DNA of 64,000 nt from a bacterium (GTDB taxonomy: Bacteria > Methylomirabilota > Methylomirabilia > Methylomirabilales > 2-02-FULL-66-22), in assembly GCA_029580855.1 (NCBI GenBank), contig JAKPQH010000093.1, positions 1 to 64,000 of the forward strand. Reading direction: 5' to 3'. Each line of letters starts with the position of its first letter. Position 1 is the stretch's first letter. The notes under the pieces are model-generated. The model did no database searches and was not told the origin of the DNA. It worked only from the letters and a program-made list of their open reading frames with translations. Shown here piece by piece: positions 25,946 to 35,167 of this stretch. The position numbers and the translations under genes were made by a program.

Positions 25946-26778
25946 ACCGGCGTGTCTCGTGTCAGGCGGTCTTGTCTTTCGGGGCGCGGCGTGTCCGGCG
26001 TGCCTTTCTCGTCCTCCACCTTCCGGATTGTGGTGCTCCAGTCCTCCTCACCGTAAATCTCGGTGAGGACGTCTGCGGTCACGTGAGAGGCCGGACCGTC
26101 GAAGACGATCTCTCCGCCGCGCAGGCCGATGATCCGATCCGCAAAGGACTGAGCCAGACCGACGTCGTGCATGTTCACCAGCGCCGGCGTCCCGCGCTCG
26201 TGGGCCAGTTCGACCAGGATGCGCATGATCTGTCGGGACGTCTTGGGATCGAGGCTGGCCGTCGGCTCGTCCACAAGCAACAGGTTGGGTTGCTGCATCA
26301 GCGCGCGGGAGATGCCCACCCGCTGGCGTTCGCCGCCGGACAGCGCATCCGCGCGGGTGCTCTCATAGCCGGAGAGCCCGACCCGCTCCAGCAGGGTAAA
26401 CGCCGCGGCGACATCCCCGGCGGGGAATGCGCGGCGGTACGTCCGCCAGAAACCGACATACCCGAGTCGGCCGGACAGCAGATTCTCCATCACGGTGAGC
26501 CGCTCGACCAGATTGTACTCCTGGAAGATCATGCCCATCCGCCGGCGCACCTTGCGAAGGTCGCGTCGGTTCAGCGCCGTGATGTCGATGCCGTCCAGCG
26601 TGATGGTGCCGGCCGTCGGTTCGACGAGGCGGTTGATGCAGCGGATGAGCGTGCTCTTGCCGGCGCCGGAGGGCCCGATGATCGTGACGACCTGGGGCTC
26701 TTTGACGGTGAAGCTGACGTTCTTCAGCGCGTGGGTTCCGGTCGGGTAGACCTTCGACAGGCCGGAGATGGTCAGCAT
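25942..26778 (-). CDS. phnC: Phosphonate-type ABC transporter ATP-binding protein
   Basis: 278 residues. Walker [11 protein letters not shown]-loop in [19 protein letters not shown], signature [16 protein letters not shown], Walker [14 protein letters not shown] and switch His in VNMHDV. The [15 protein letters not shown] wording is typical of PhnC. The family start [12 protein letters not shown] is used; a 12-residue N-terminal extension is possible because no clear ribosome-binding site separates the choices. A 35-residue charged C-terminal tail is longer than usual. Confidence 0.92.
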   Translation of the reverse strand: MLTISGLSKVYPTGTHALKNVSFTVKEPQVVTIIGPSGAGKSTLIRCINRLVEPTAGTITLDGIDITALNRRDLRKVRRRMGMIFQEYNLVERLTVMENLLSGRLGYVGFWRTYRRAFPAGDVAAAFTLLERVGLSGYESTRADALSGGERQRVGISRALMQQPNLLLVDEPTASLDPKTSRQIMRILVELAHERGTPALVNMHDVGLAQSFADRIIGLRGGEIVFDGPASHVTADVLTEIYGEEDWSTTIRKVEDEKGTPDTPRPERQDRLTRDTPV

Positions 26779-26890
26779 TGGGCATGGGGTCCCGGAGCAG
26801 GAGGCTGCCGCCATCTCGCGGGAAAATGGCGGCAGCGCTCACGTTGAGGGGGCGTCGCACCTTTGTCCATCGCGCCTGCACCGACGCTCT

Positions 26891-27910
26891 TCACTTGACT
26901 TTCTTGAGCGCGTCCATCGTGTAGGCCTCTTTGTTGTCCTTCTGGATGGTGCGGATGATCTCCCACTGCTTCTTGTAATCGGCGGGGATGAAGGTCTCGG
27001 CTTGTTTCCCGAAATCTTTGGCGAGCCCGGTCCCCGTCCAGTCGAAGGTCAGGAACGCGTCGCGGACTTTCTTTTGCAGGTCCGGGTGCAGGTTGTAGAT
27101 GTAGCCGTAGGCGGTGCCCGGGAACTGGTCCGACTCCCAGACGATCCGAACCGCCGAACGGTCGAACATCTTGCGTTCGATCATCCGGACCATCACGGTG
27201 GAGGCAATGGGTGCGGCGTCGTAATCCTTGTTGACGACCCCCATGATCGAGTTGTCGTGTTTACCCGAATACACGACTTTGTAGTCCTCGTCGGGGGTGA
27301 TCCCCTCTTTTTTGAACAGTGCCCGCGGCGCCTGGTCGCCGGAGTTGGACGCGGGAGTCACATGAGCGACCTTGCGGTTTTTCAGGTCCTTGACCGTCTT
27401 GATGTCGGAATCCTTGTGGGTGATCAGCCACAGCCGGTACCCTCGGAACGTGCCATTCTTGTCGCCCATCATGGCCACGGGGTGAAAGCCGCCGAGGTTG
27501 ACACCGTAGACCGTCGCGCCCGCGGCAAAGCCGGAAATATGCAGGCGGCCGGAACGCATGGCCTCGACCTGCGCGGCGTATGATTCGGGTCCGTACCACT
27601 TCACCGGCCTGCCGGTCTTTTTGGCGATATGATCCATGAGTTCTTTAAAGACGTTTTCGTAAACAGAAGGGTCCTCGACCGCGGTATAGGAGAAGATGAG
27701 CGTCCCCGGATCGAGCCACGCCGTGGGACTCTTGGGCGTATCGGCAAGGAGGTCGCCATCCTCGTCGCAGTACCGGATATCCAGATCCCCGCGGTTCTTG
27801 CACTGATCCGCCGCAGCGGCGGGCGCAGCCGCCATGGAGAGAGCCGCCAGTGCGACGATACCCACGATCCCGGACCGTACCACCCATCGGACCCACGATG
27901 CACTGTTCAT
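26891..27910 (-). CDS. phnD: Phosphonate/phosphite-type ABC transporter substrate-binding protein
   Basis: 339 residues. Signal peptide (VRWVVRSGIVGIVALAALSMAAAPAAAAD) then the PhnD/PtxB fold: FKELMDHIAKKTGRPVKWYGPESYAAQVEAM, VAHVTPASNSGDQAPRALF and the late DYDAAPIAS segment. Delivers ligand to the PhnC-PhnE1-PhnE2 complex. No C-P lyase or phosphite dehydrogenase genes are nearby, so ligand use is unclear. Start set by GGAG 6 bases upstream. Confidence 0.9.
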   Translation of the reverse strand: MNSASWVRWVVRSGIVGIVALAALSMAAAPAAAADQCKNRGDLDIRYCDEDGDLLADTPKSPTAWLDPGTLIFSYTAVEDPSVYENVFKELMDHIAKKTGRPVKWYGPESYAAQVEAMRSGRLHISGFAAGATVYGVNLGGFHPVAMMGDKNGTFRGYRLWLITHKDSDIKTVKDLKNRKVAHVTPASNSGDQAPRALFKKEGITPDEDYKVVYSGKHDNSIMGVVNKDYDAAPIASTVMVRMIERKMFDRSAVRIVWESDQFPGTAYGYIYNLHPDLQKKVRDAFLTFDWTGTGLAKDFGKQAETFIPADYKKQWEIIRTIQKDNKEAYTMDALKKVK

Positions 27911-28053
27911 GACCATCTCCTTTTTGCTTTCGGATGCGCAGCAGCCCGCCCGCGCTCCGGGCGCGAAGAACATCGCCGTCGCAGCGCCCATGGCAGGCCG
28001 TTGCCCGCCCGAGCGCCCGACTCGCCCCGTCTTTGGTGAGGAAACAGCGCAAA

Positions 28054-28082
28054 GTATCGGGTACGCCGCCGAGATGTGTCAA
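28054..28082 (-). promoter_or_regulatory. Candidate promoter of the phnDCEE operon
   Basis: TTGACA, 17-bp spacer, CGATAC (minus strand), about 145 bp upstream of phnD. Nearly the same boxes precede the neighbouring gene (29085-29113). Confidence 0.5.
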
Positions 28083-28112
28083 GGGGGAACGTCCGGGTGG
28101 CGTTTGGGCCGG

Positions 28113-28955
28113 TTAGAGATCCACGACCCAGCCTTGATCCTCGAGTCGGCGGGCCACGCGATCGCCGCCGGCCTTGAGACGGATACCCGCCCGGGTGGAA
28201 TCCCAGATGGCCGGGCTGGCTGCCGCCAGCAACGGAAACACCAGGTCCGAGTAGTCCCTCCCGGGCTGCAGCGGAAAGACCGATCCCCCCGGCAGCAGCG
28301 GGGCGACCGTGGCGCGCGCCTCGGACAGCACCAACCACCCGCCGGCGATGTCCCAGATCTTGGGGAGAAATTCGCAGCAGGCCACGGCCATGCCGAGACT
28401 GACGGCGCCGAGATCGTAGGCGGTGGAACCCAGCAAGCGTATCTTGGGCCGCACGGCGAATTCCAGCATGCGGACGCCCCGCGAGTCGGTGATGAAAAAG
28501 TGGTTGCCGTGCACCTCGGTCGGCGGCGGCACGGCGAGAGGCCGGCCGTTCGCGACGGCCCCCTCACCGCGCACGGCGCTGATACGCTGGCCGAGGGGCG
28601 GGAAATCCACCACTGCCAGCACGGGCTGCCCCTGGTGCAGCAGCGCGATGCTGCAGCCCCACACCGGCAGGCCGTTGGCGAAGTTGTTGGTCCCGTCCAG
28701 CGGATCGACGACCCAGGTGAACTCGTTCCCCCGGTAGAACGGAGAGGTTTCCTCGGTGAGGATACCGTGCCGGGGGTACCCGTTTCCGATCGCTTGGTGG
28801 ATAAAGCGATCGACCTCGAGGTCGGCCTGGGTGACGAAACTTCCATCGTACTTGGTTGACGCGGTGGTCCGGCCAAACCACGTCAGTAGCCGGCGCGCCG
28901 CCTCGTCGGCCAGCGTGTCGGCGAAGCGTCGCAGCGCCAGAAGTTCGGTCCGCAT
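28113..28955 (-). CDS. Inositol monophosphatase-family phosphatase
   Basis: 280 residues. Metal-binding motifs of the FIG superfamily: TEET, then VVDPLDGTNNFANGLPVWGCSIAL (DPLDGTxNF) and the C-terminal WDIAGGWLVLSEA. Members hydrolyse inositol phosphates, histidinol phosphate, fructose-1,6-bisphosphate or 3'-phosphoadenosine phosphate; this sequence cannot be assigned further. A GGGGG ribosome-binding site precedes ATG. It is 203 bp upstream of phnD with its own promoter-like site, so the two are probably separate units. Confidence 0.88.
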   Translation of the reverse strand: MRTELLALRRFADTLADEAARRLLTWFGRTTASTKYDGSFVTQADLEVDRFIHQAIGNGYPRHGILTEETSPFYRGNEFTWVVDPLDGTNNFANGLPVWGCSIALLHQGQPVLAVVDFPPLGQRISAVRGEGAVANGRPLAVPPPTEVHGNHFFITDSRGVRMLEFAVRPKIRLLGSTAYDLGAVSLGMAVACCEFLPKIWDIAGGWLVLSEARATVAPLLPGGSVFPLQPGRDYSDLVFPLLAAASPAIWDSTRAGIRLKAGGDRVARRLEDQGWVVDL

Positions 28956-29084
28956 GCCCGTACCCCCTCGTCGTGTAAAAGGCCGACCGCGTCTTCCCGT
29001 GCGGACCGGTGCGCGGACCGCGCAGAACACGCTCCGCGTGCGTCGGGAGGTCCAGGTGGGACCTCGCCCGTCGGAGTGTCCGCA

Positions 29085-29113
29085 GTATCCGGCGTGTCGG
29101 CGGCGACTGTCAA
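29085..29113 (-). promoter_or_regulatory. Candidate promoter of the inositol monophosphatase-family gene
   Basis: TTGACA, 17-bp spacer, GGATAC on the minus strand, about 130 bp upstream of the start codon. Confidence 0.5.
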
Positions 29114-29312
29114 GGAGAAGCCGAACGGGCGGGAGACCAGAGCGGGCGAACCGGTCCCGACGGCGGGACCTCGACCGCCCTCGGCGACCACCCAGGGGGA
29201 TCCAGGATGTCCCGTCGAAGAGGCCCGCCCCGTGCCGCGGGAGGCTTCATGTGACGATCCCGCCGATCCCGACGCGAGCCGCGGGCGGGATGGGGCGGGA
29301 CTCGAATAGGGC

Positions 29313-29341
29313 TTGCATGCGTCTGGCGGCTCCACTATCCT
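29313..29341 (+). promoter_or_regulatory. Candidate asnS promoter
   Basis: TTGCAT, 17-bp spacer, TATCCT, about 30 bp upstream of the start codon. No T-box or other leader structure was seen. Confidence 0.45.
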
Positions 29342-29372
29342 TCGTTTCGCTCTCACGCGGAGGAGGAAGGCA

Positions 29373-30773
29373 ATGCCCTGGTTGAAAGTGGTCGAGGGGT
29401 TGAAGGCGCCGGTTGGCACGGAGTGCACCGTCAAGGGGTGGGTGCGGACGCGCCGCGACTCCAAGGCGGACGGCGGTCTGTCGTTCATCACCGTGCACGA
29501 CGGGACCTGCCAGGATCCCCTTCAGGTCGTGGTTCGGAACAGCTTGGCGAACTATCAGACCGAGATCCAGCGTCTGTCCACCGGTTGCGCCGTGGAGGTG
29601 GACGGCAGGCTCGTCGCCTCGCAGGGCAAGGGGCAGGCGGTGGAGCTGGCGGCCTCGGCCGTCCGCGTCGTCGGGTGGGTGGACGATCCGGACAGCTACC
29701 CGGTCAGCGCCAAGCGCCACACCTTCGAATATCTGCGAGAGGTGGCGCATCTGCGCGTCCGAACCAACACCTTCGGGGCGGTGGCGCGCGTGCGGCACAC
29801 CCTGGCGGTGGCGCTGCACCGCTTCTTTGACGAGCGAGACTACTTTTACGTGCACACGCCCATCATCACGGCTTCGGACTGCGAGGGGGCCGGCCAGATG
29901 TTCCGGGTGAGCACGCTGGACCTCGTGAACCTGCCACGGACGCCGACGGGTGCCGTGGACTTCTCGCAGGACTTTTTCGGCCGCGAGGCGCGGCTCACGG
30001 TCTCCGGGCAGCTCAACGTCGAGGCCTACTGCTGTGCGTTGACGCGCGTGTACACGTTCGGCCCGACCTTCCGGGCGGAGAACAGCAACACCAGCCGCCA
30101 CCTTTCCGAGTTCTGGATGATCGAGCCCGAGCTGGCATTTGCCGGCCTCGACGAGAATGCGGATCTCGCCGAGACGATGCTGAAGTATGTGTTCGACGAC
30201 CTGCTCCGGCGGCGCGGGGACGATCTGGCTTTCTTCGATCTCCGGATCGAGCAGGGCGTCGTGGACCGGTTGAAACATGTGGTGGCGACACGCTTCCGTC
30301 GGCTCACGTACACCGAGGCGGTCGATATCCTGAAGAAGTCCGGCAAGGCGTTCGAGTTCCCGGTGGAGTGGGGCACGGACCTGCAGAGCGAACACGAGCG
30401 GTACCTGACGGAGGAATACTTCAAGCAGCCGGTCATCCTGATACACTACCCGAAACAGATCAAGGCGTTCTACATGCGCCTGAACGACGACGGGAAGACG
30501 GTCGGGGCCATGGACGTCTTGGTGCCGAAGATCGGCGAGATCATCGGCGGTTCGCAGCGCGAAGAGCGCCTGGACGTGCTCGATCAGCGCCTCGACGCGA
30601 TGGGTCTCCGGAAAGACGATTACTGGTGGTACCGCGATCTCCGACGCTACGGGACCGTCCCCCACGTCGGTTTCGGGCTCGGCTTCGAGCGGTTGATCCA
30701 GTTCTGCACCGGGATGGGGAACATCCGCGACGTCATCCCCTTCCCGCGCGCCCCGCGCCAGGCCGATTTCTGA
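29373..30773 (+). CDS. asnS: Asparaginyl-tRNA synthetase
   Basis: 466 residues, class IIb. An N-terminal OB-fold anticodon-binding domain ([21 protein letters not shown]) precedes the catalytic core. Motif 2 is [22 protein letters not shown] and motif 3 [22 protein letters not shown] and the [10 protein letters not shown] block separate it from aspartyl enzymes. Start fixed by GGAGGAGGAAGG directly upstream. Charges tRNA-Asn directly, so asparagine incorporation would not depend only on transamidation. Confidence 0.95.
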   Translation: MPWLKVVEGLKAPVGTECTVKGWVRTRRDSKADGGLSFITVHDGTCQDPLQVVVRNSLANYQTEIQRLSTGCAVEVDGRLVASQGKGQAVELAASAVRVVGWVDDPDSYPVSAKRHTFEYLREVAHLRVRTNTFGAVARVRHTLAVALHRFFDERDYFYVHTPIITASDCEGAGQMFRVSTLDLVNLPRTPTGAVDFSQDFFGREARLTVSGQLNVEAYCCALTRVYTFGPTFRAENSNTSRHLSEFWMIEPELAFAGLDENADLAETMLKYVFDDLLRRRGDDLAFFDLRIEQGVVDRLKHVVATRFRRLTYTEAVDILKKSGKAFEFPVEWGTDLQSEHERYLTEEYFKQPVILIHYPKQIKAFYMRLNDDGKTVGAMDVLVPKIGEIIGGSQREERLDVLDQRLDAMGLRKDDYWWYRDLRRYGTVPHVGFGLGFERLIQFCTGMGNIRDVIPFPRAPRQADF

Positions 30774-30871
30774 CCGCTTCGGGCGCATTTGGCCAACGTG
30801 CGATGTCGTGTGATGATCGCGCCGCTTGCGGCGCGGCAGGGTCTGGCGTCACGGAGAACGGGAGACCAGAA

Positions 30872-31075
30872 GTGCGTGCGGAAATCTCAAAGGAAAGGGG
30901 CGGCCAACGGGACGCCACGCAGTACCACGAAGCGACAAAGGGAGACACGCCGTCCAAGCCCACCGCGCGGCGCGACGGTGACGCCAGCCGCGACAGGAAG
31001 AGCTTCGAAGCAAACCAGGAAATCCTCGAGCACCCGAATCTCATCAAGGTCGGTCAGAAGCTCCGCATTCCATAG
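30872..31075 (+). CDS. Small LysM-like protein, degenerate
   Basis: 67 residues. From residue 20 it aligns position by position with a LysM domain: KGDTPSK, then GDASRDRKSFEANQ and the strongly conserved end HPNLIKVGQKLRIP. Several core positions normally hydrophobic are changed (Leu to Pro in GDTLS, Tyr to Asp twice, Ile to Ser), so folding and peptidoglycan binding are doubtful. GTG start with GGAGA 6 bases upstream; an ATG at 30803 is an alternative. It may be an eroding gene next to asnS. Confidence 0.45.
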   Translation: MRAEISKERGGQRDATQYHEATKGDTPSKPTARRDGDASRDRKSFEANQEILEHPNLIKVGQKLRIP

Positions 31076-31183
31076 GGCTGCGTCGGGGAGAGCTTTCGCA
31101 CTCGCCTGCGGCGGGACCCGGCCGTCCGGGGTTTCGGCGCACCATGCCGCAGGCCAACACGGACCACTCGGAGAGGAGACACC

Positions 31184-31783
31184 ATGCGACACCACATCCC
31201 AACAGTAGCCGTGCTCGTTCTGGCCGCAGCAGTCCTGCTGGTCGGCTGCAGTAGCGACAAGGGGCCGGCCGAGCTGGCCATCAAGGCGGCCGAAGACGCC
31301 TTCGACGCCGCCAAGGCTGAGGCCGCCAAGTACGTGCCGGACCAGGTCAAGGCCGTCGAGAGCGCCCTCGCCGCCGCCAAAGACAAGTTCGCCAAGAACG
31401 ACTACAAGGCGGCGCTCACCGAGGCCGGGGCGATTCCCGCGAAGGTGAAAGAGTTGACGGCCGCGGCCGCGGCGAAGAAGGAGGAGCTCACGAAGGCCTG
31501 GGGGAGCCTGAGCGAGGACCTGCCCAAGGTGGTCGAGGCGATCCAGAGCCGGATGGACATCCTCGCCAAGGCCAAGAAGCTGCCGGCCCATCTGACGGCC
31601 GAGACATTCGAGCAGGCGAAGGCCGGCCTGGCCGCCATCCAGCAGCAGTGGGGTCAGGCGCAAGAGGCCTTCCAGGGCGCCAATCTCACGGATGCGGTGG
31701 CCAAGGCGGGGGGGGTGAAGGCGAAGGTCAAGGAGGTGCTCGAGGCCCTCGGCATGCCGGTGCCCGATGCGTTAAAATCCTGA
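31184..31783 (+). CDS. Helical lipoprotein of unknown function
   Basis: 199 residues. A lipoprotein signal (VLVLAAAVLLVGC, lipobox LVGC) is followed by almost pure amphipathic helix rich in Ala, Lys and Glu, with repeating units such as AIKAAEDAFDAAKAEAAKY and VESALAAAKDKFAKNDYKAAL. This suggests a bundled or coiled structure anchored in the membrane. Strong GGAGAGGAG ribosome-binding site and a good terminator after the gene support it as real. Lys/Ala helical lipoproteins next to a LysM gene hint at cell-wall association, but the function is unknown. Confidence 0.72.
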   Translation: MRHHIPTVAVLVLAAAVLLVGCSSDKGPAELAIKAAEDAFDAAKAEAAKYVPDQVKAVESALAAAKDKFAKNDYKAALTEAGAIPAKVKELTAAAAAKKEELTKAWGSLSEDLPKVVEAIQSRMDILAKAKKLPAHLTAETFEQAKAGLAAIQQQWGQAQEAFQGANLTDAVAKAGGVKAKVKEVLEALGMPVPDALKS

Positions 31784-32281
31784 CGCGCTCCGTTCCGGCC
31801 AAACGACGCCGGCTCGTCGATTTCGCCCGCGACCCGGCGTCGTTGTTTTCGAAGCGCGGCCGATGCTGGAAAATGCGGACGGGAACGGCAAGAGATCGGC
31901 GAAGCACATCGACGAACCGCGGCGGGATACGCGCGGGCGCGGCGCGGATCCGCAGGTGTCCGATCGCGGTCTGGAAGTGCCGCGGCACGTCGTTCCGGGC
32001 CGTACGGGTCCGCTCCCGCTGAGCGCGATGCCGGACACGAGCCGGGCGGAAGCGGTGCCGCACCAGGACCCCTGTAATCCGGGGCGCCTCGGCGTCCTGA
32101 CCGTGAGCGAGGACCCGACGTGGTTCCTGACGGACCTCCGCGGGATGCCCAACTCGAGGGCGACGCGATCCGGCCCTCCGGTTCGCACTGGGGGCAATGC
32201 AGGCGTCATCCCGGGAATACGCTCTGCCACCCGGCCCGTCATCCGATCGGCTCGAGCCGCCCGCTTTCTTGAGCGGTCGGC
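31784..32281. other. Intergenic region, 498 bp, convergent genes
   Basis: After the terminator (31802-31849) no gene, repeat or RNA could be supported. Open frames on both strands lack ribosome-binding sites and family resemblance. Confidence 0.4.
31802..31849 (+). terminator. Intrinsic terminator of the lipoprotein gene
   Basis: A perfect 11-bp stem AACGACGCCGG/CCGGCGTCGTT with a 21-base loop, followed by GTTTT, starting 19 bp after the stop codon. Confidence 0.65.
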
Positions 32282-32926
32282 TCACACCTCTCGCACGTCA
32301 ATCATCCTGAGGGCCAGCGGCTGAAGCGTGTCGACCAGGAGAGCCTTGGGAACGTCGGCGACTTTCACGGTCACCAGGTTATTGGTCGGGTCTTCGCCCA
32401 GGAAGGTGCCCAGGGCGATGATATTGCCGCCCCGCTCGGCGATGGCCCCCGTGACCTTGGCAAGCGTGCCTTTCGCGTCGGGAAGCAGCATGGTCAGCCG
32501 GACTCCCTTTTTGCGTGCGCCCAGCAACTCCAGGAACAGCTTGAAGAGGTCGGTTTCCGTTATGATGCCCACCAGTTGTCCGTCGCGCACGACGGGTAAG
32601 CTGCCGATCTTGCGATCGGTCATGATGCGCGCGGCGTCTTCCACGGGCGTGTCTTCCGTCACGGTGATGACGTCCTTTGTCATCACCTCCGCCACGGTCA
32701 GCTTCGACAGCAGATAATGGAGCTCGTAGATCGACAGCGAAGTCGCCGGCGAGGGCGAGGCGTACAGCAGATCCCGTTCGGCCACGATCCCGACCAGCTT
32801 GCCCGCCTTGCTCACCACCGGAAACCGCCGGACGTGGAACTCCCGCATCCGTTTCAGCGCCTCTTCGACGGGTGTCTCCTCCGTGATCGTGTACGGGTTT
32901 CTGCTCATGCGCTCGTGAACCAACAT
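32282..32926 (-). CDS. CBS-pair protein with C-terminal ACT-like domain
   Basis: 214 residues. Two CBS motifs (MSRNPYTITEETPVEEALKRM and VMTKDVITVTEDTPVEDAARIM) form a Bateman module to about residue 135. A C-terminal ACT-like domain follows (VRLTMLLPDAKGTLAKVTGAIAERGGNIIALGTF). This layout matches AcuB-type regulators, which bind adenosyl compounds and probably modulate another enzyme. No catalytic partner is adjacent. Start fixed by GGAGG. Confidence 0.88.
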   Translation of the reverse strand: MLVHERMSRNPYTITEETPVEEALKRMREFHVRRFPVVSKAGKLVGIVAERDLLYASPSPATSLSIYELHYLLSKLTVAEVMTKDVITVTEDTPVEDAARIMTDRKIGSLPVVRDGQLVGIITETDLFKLFLELLGARKKGVRLTMLLPDAKGTLAKVTGAIAERGGNIIALGTFLGEDPTNNLVTVKVADVPKALLVDTLQPLALRMIDVREV

Positions 32927-33251
32927 GGCGAGCCTCCTTGTCGCGAGTGTTGCCCCCTGTCAACCGCGGATGTGATCCGCACCGCCGCCGGCGCTCCGGG
33001 TATTAGAAAACCACATCTCGGCCCGAGGGTCAATGTGCGGCAGGGAAGCACGGCGCGGGGGCGAGGCGCGGGTGAGGATTCCAGTCCGTGCGCGTGGCGT
33101 CAAGATGGGTCACGGGTGTCCTTGTCCAACTCCGGCACCTCCGCCCGACGCCGTTTGACCTTGACAGTCGAAGCGCAGACCCCGGATACTTCGTCCACCC
33201 CGAAGCCAATCGCGGAGCGCCGCAGCCCTTTGCCGCGCCCGTGACGTGCCG
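32927..33251. other. Intergenic region between divergent genes, 325 bp
   Basis: Contains the candidate promoter of the radical-SAM gene (33161-33189) and, on the minus strand, a TTGACC at about 33036 that could serve the CBS gene, though no convincing -10 pairs with it. Otherwise featureless. Confidence 0.35.
33161..33189 (+). promoter_or_regulatory. Candidate promoter of the radical-SAM gene
   Basis: TTGACA, 17-bp spacer, GGATAC, about 65 bp upstream of the start codon; identical boxes to the promoter at 29085-29113. Confidence 0.5.
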
Positions 33252-34970
33252 ATGATGAATATCCTGCTCGCCAATCCCAAGAGCGTGAACGTCTTTGAGT
33301 CCTTTGGGATGGTCTTTCCTCCCCTCGGCCTTCTGTATGTGGCCGCCGCGGCGGAAACGGCGGGCTTTACGGTCGGCGTGGAGGATTTCTGTGCCTCACG
33401 CAACACGCCGTCGCGCTTCAACTTCCGTGACTATGACGTCGTCGGCATCACGTCGGACACGCGGCGATTCCCGGGGGCTCTGGAAATTGCAGGACGAGCC
33501 AAGCAGCAGGGATGCACCGTCGTGATGGGCGGACCTCATCCGGCGTTCGCCGATGAAGATGTCTTGCTGGGCGGTTATGCGGATTTCATCGTCAAGGGGG
33601 AAGGGGGGCTTACGTTTCCCGACCTCCTCGAGGTCATCCGGCGCGGTGTTGACCCGGGCCGTGTCAAAGGGATCAGTTACCTCGGGGATGGAAGGGTCAT
33701 ACGAACGGCACCGCGGGAACTCGTTGAGGACCTTGATCGCCTCCCGTTTCCGGCGCGCCACCTTGTTGACATTGATGTATACAAACGATTCGGAGTGCGG
33801 TACGGCGGCGAGCGGTCGGTAGCGCTTCTGTCCACGAGCAGGGGGTGCCCGAACGCGTGCGAGTTCTGCGCAACACCGCAGATGTACGGACGACGATGGC
33901 GGGCCAGAACAGCCGGGTCCGTGGTCGCTGAAATTGAACACGTCTATTACGACTACGGATACCGGGCCGTTGCCTTCGCCGACGACAATTTTACCGCATC
34001 CCCGAGACGGGTGCGAGAGATCTGCAATCTCCTCATCGGCAAGAATCTCGATATCTGGTGGTGGTCGTTTTCGACGGCAACTGCCCTGTTGCGAAACGAG
34101 GATATGGTCAGCCTGATGGCACAGGCCGGAGCCAAAACCATCCATATCGGTGTCGAGAGCCCTGATCCGGCAACCCTCAGGGAACTCAATAAGAACACGG
34201 GGGCCGGCGTCCCGTCCGAAGCCGTAGCTTTACTCAAGAGAAACAAGCTCGATATTTTTGCGAGTTATATCCTGGGCGGAACGAACGAAGATAGGCGGAC
34301 AATTCTCAGAACGATACGGTTCGCCCGTTCCCTCGATACGCATGTGGCGCAGTTCAGCATTCTGACGCCGTATCCGGGAACGGTGCTGTTCAACAAGCTC
34401 AAAGATCGGCTGCGTCACACGAATTGGCGTTTCTATGACGGCACGCATCTCGTGTTCAAACACCAACACGTCTCGTATGTCGCCAGCAGAACGGGACGTA
34501 GGTTCCAAAGCATATTGCGTGCTTCGCCTTCCCGAGTCGTAGCTCTGAGGAGAACGTACGTCGCGCAGCGAAAAACAGGAAAGTGCTTTGGAACCTACGT
34601 CCCGTATCTTTCGAGTCGTAGCTCTGAGGAGAACGTACGTCGCGCAGCGAAAAACAGGAAAGTGCTTTGGAACCTACGTCCCGTATCTTCGTTCCGTATC
34701 TTGGGCGCCGTTCATCAGGCAGGGGTACGAGGTCGATCTCCCGCTCTGGCCGCGCTGCGTCAGCGCCATGCGGATCATCGCCGTTCGGCTGAGTTCACGA
34801 CGAAGCCTTTCTCGACCAGGCCACCGTCATCGAGAAGATCCTCAGTCGCCTCGGCCTATGGCCCACGCTCTCCCGCAGGCCCCCGGCCGCGGGGGTACCC
34901 GTTGCCATGTTTTCTGCAACAGGTCCGCCCGCGCAACCTCCCCGCCATCCTCCAACGAGAGCGGGTGTAA
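33252..34970 (+). CDS. B12-binding radical-SAM protein with disrupted C-terminus
   Basis: Residues to about 413 are a normal B12-binding radical-SAM protein: an N-terminal cobalamin-binding domain (FPPLGLLYVAAAAETAGF, VMGGPHPAF, GEGGLTFPDL), then CPNACEFC (CxxxCxxC, 4Fe-4S ligands) and the SAM barrel to HTNWRFYDGTHLVF. Beyond position 34490 the frame runs through an inverted/tandem repeat and into a dead transposon end, producing an unrelated Arg-rich tail. The family usually continues another 60-100 residues, so the native C-terminus is lost. Activity (often methylation or lipid/pigment rearrangement) is doubtful. Start uncertain (ATGATG). Confidence 0.72.
   Translation: MMNILLANPKSVNVFESFGMVFPPLGLLYVAAAAETAGFTVGVEDFCASRNTPSRFNFRDYDVVGITSDTRRFPGALEIAGRAKQQGCTVVMGGPHPAFADEDVLLGGYADFIVKGEGGLTFPDLLEVIRRGVDPGRVKGISYLGDGRVIRTAPRELVEDLDRLPFPARHLVDIDVYKRFGVRYGGERSVALLSTSRGCPNACEFCATPQMYGRRWRARTAGSVVAEIEHVYYDYGYRAVAFADDNFTASPRRVREICNLLIGKNLDIWWWSFSTATALLRNEDMVSLMAQAGAKTIHIGVESPDPATLRELNKNTGAGVPSEAVALLKRNKLDIFASYILGGTNEDRRTILRTIRFARSLDTHVAQFSILTPYPGTVLFNKLKDRLRHTNWRFYDGTHLVFKHQHVSYVASRTGRRFQSILRASPSRVVALRRTYVAQRKTGKCFGTYVPYLSSRSSEENVRRAAKNRKVLWNLRPVSSFRILGAVHQAGVRGRSPALAALRQRHADHRRSAEFTTKPFSTRPPSSRRSSVASAYGPRSPAGPRPRGYPLPCFLQQVRPRNLPAILQRERV
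34491..34684. repeat. Inverted and 79-bp tandem repeat interrupting the radical-SAM gene
   Basis: A 22-bp arm at 34491-34512 (ACGGGACGTAGGTTCCAAAG, then CA) has its exact reverse complement at 34584-34605 and again at 34663-34684. The second arm lies within a unit repeated in tandem with a 79-bp period (34533-34611 and 34612-34690). This looks like a small inverted-repeat element with a local duplication. Confidence 0.75.
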
Positions 34971-35068
34971 GTGTGGCGCCATCGAGGGCGTCGCAGTCCG
35001 CCCGGCGCCCCGTTCCACGGTCCCTCTTTCTCCTTGACGCAATCGGCTGATGCGGCGGATACTCCGCC
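34705..35068 (+). pseudogene. Decayed IS91-like transposase 3' end
   Basis: Two fragments in different frames resemble the C-terminus of IS91-type transposases. The first is QGYEVDLPLWPRCVSAMRIIA; the second, after a frameshift, is DEAFLDQATVIEKILSRLGLWPTLSRRPP. The stretch ends at a hairpin GGCGGA-TAC-TCCGCC (35054-35068) that recurs at 41553-41567 after a similar transposase fragment, so it probably belongs to the element's terminus. The N-terminal three quarters of the transposase are missing. Confidence 0.65.
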
Positions 35069-35167
35069 TTACTCTGGGTCGCCCTCTTCCGCGGCTCCTT
35101 CATCGAGGGCGGAACACGCGGTTGGATCTGACCGCGGAGAGGCGACGGGTCATCGGGAGGACGTGAG

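Noticed and set aside
32954-32959. TTGACA just upstream of the CBS-domain gene (minus strand)
   Set aside because: At 17 bp spacing the -10 position falls on the ribosome-binding site (CAAGGAGG), so this cannot be a normal promoter for that gene.
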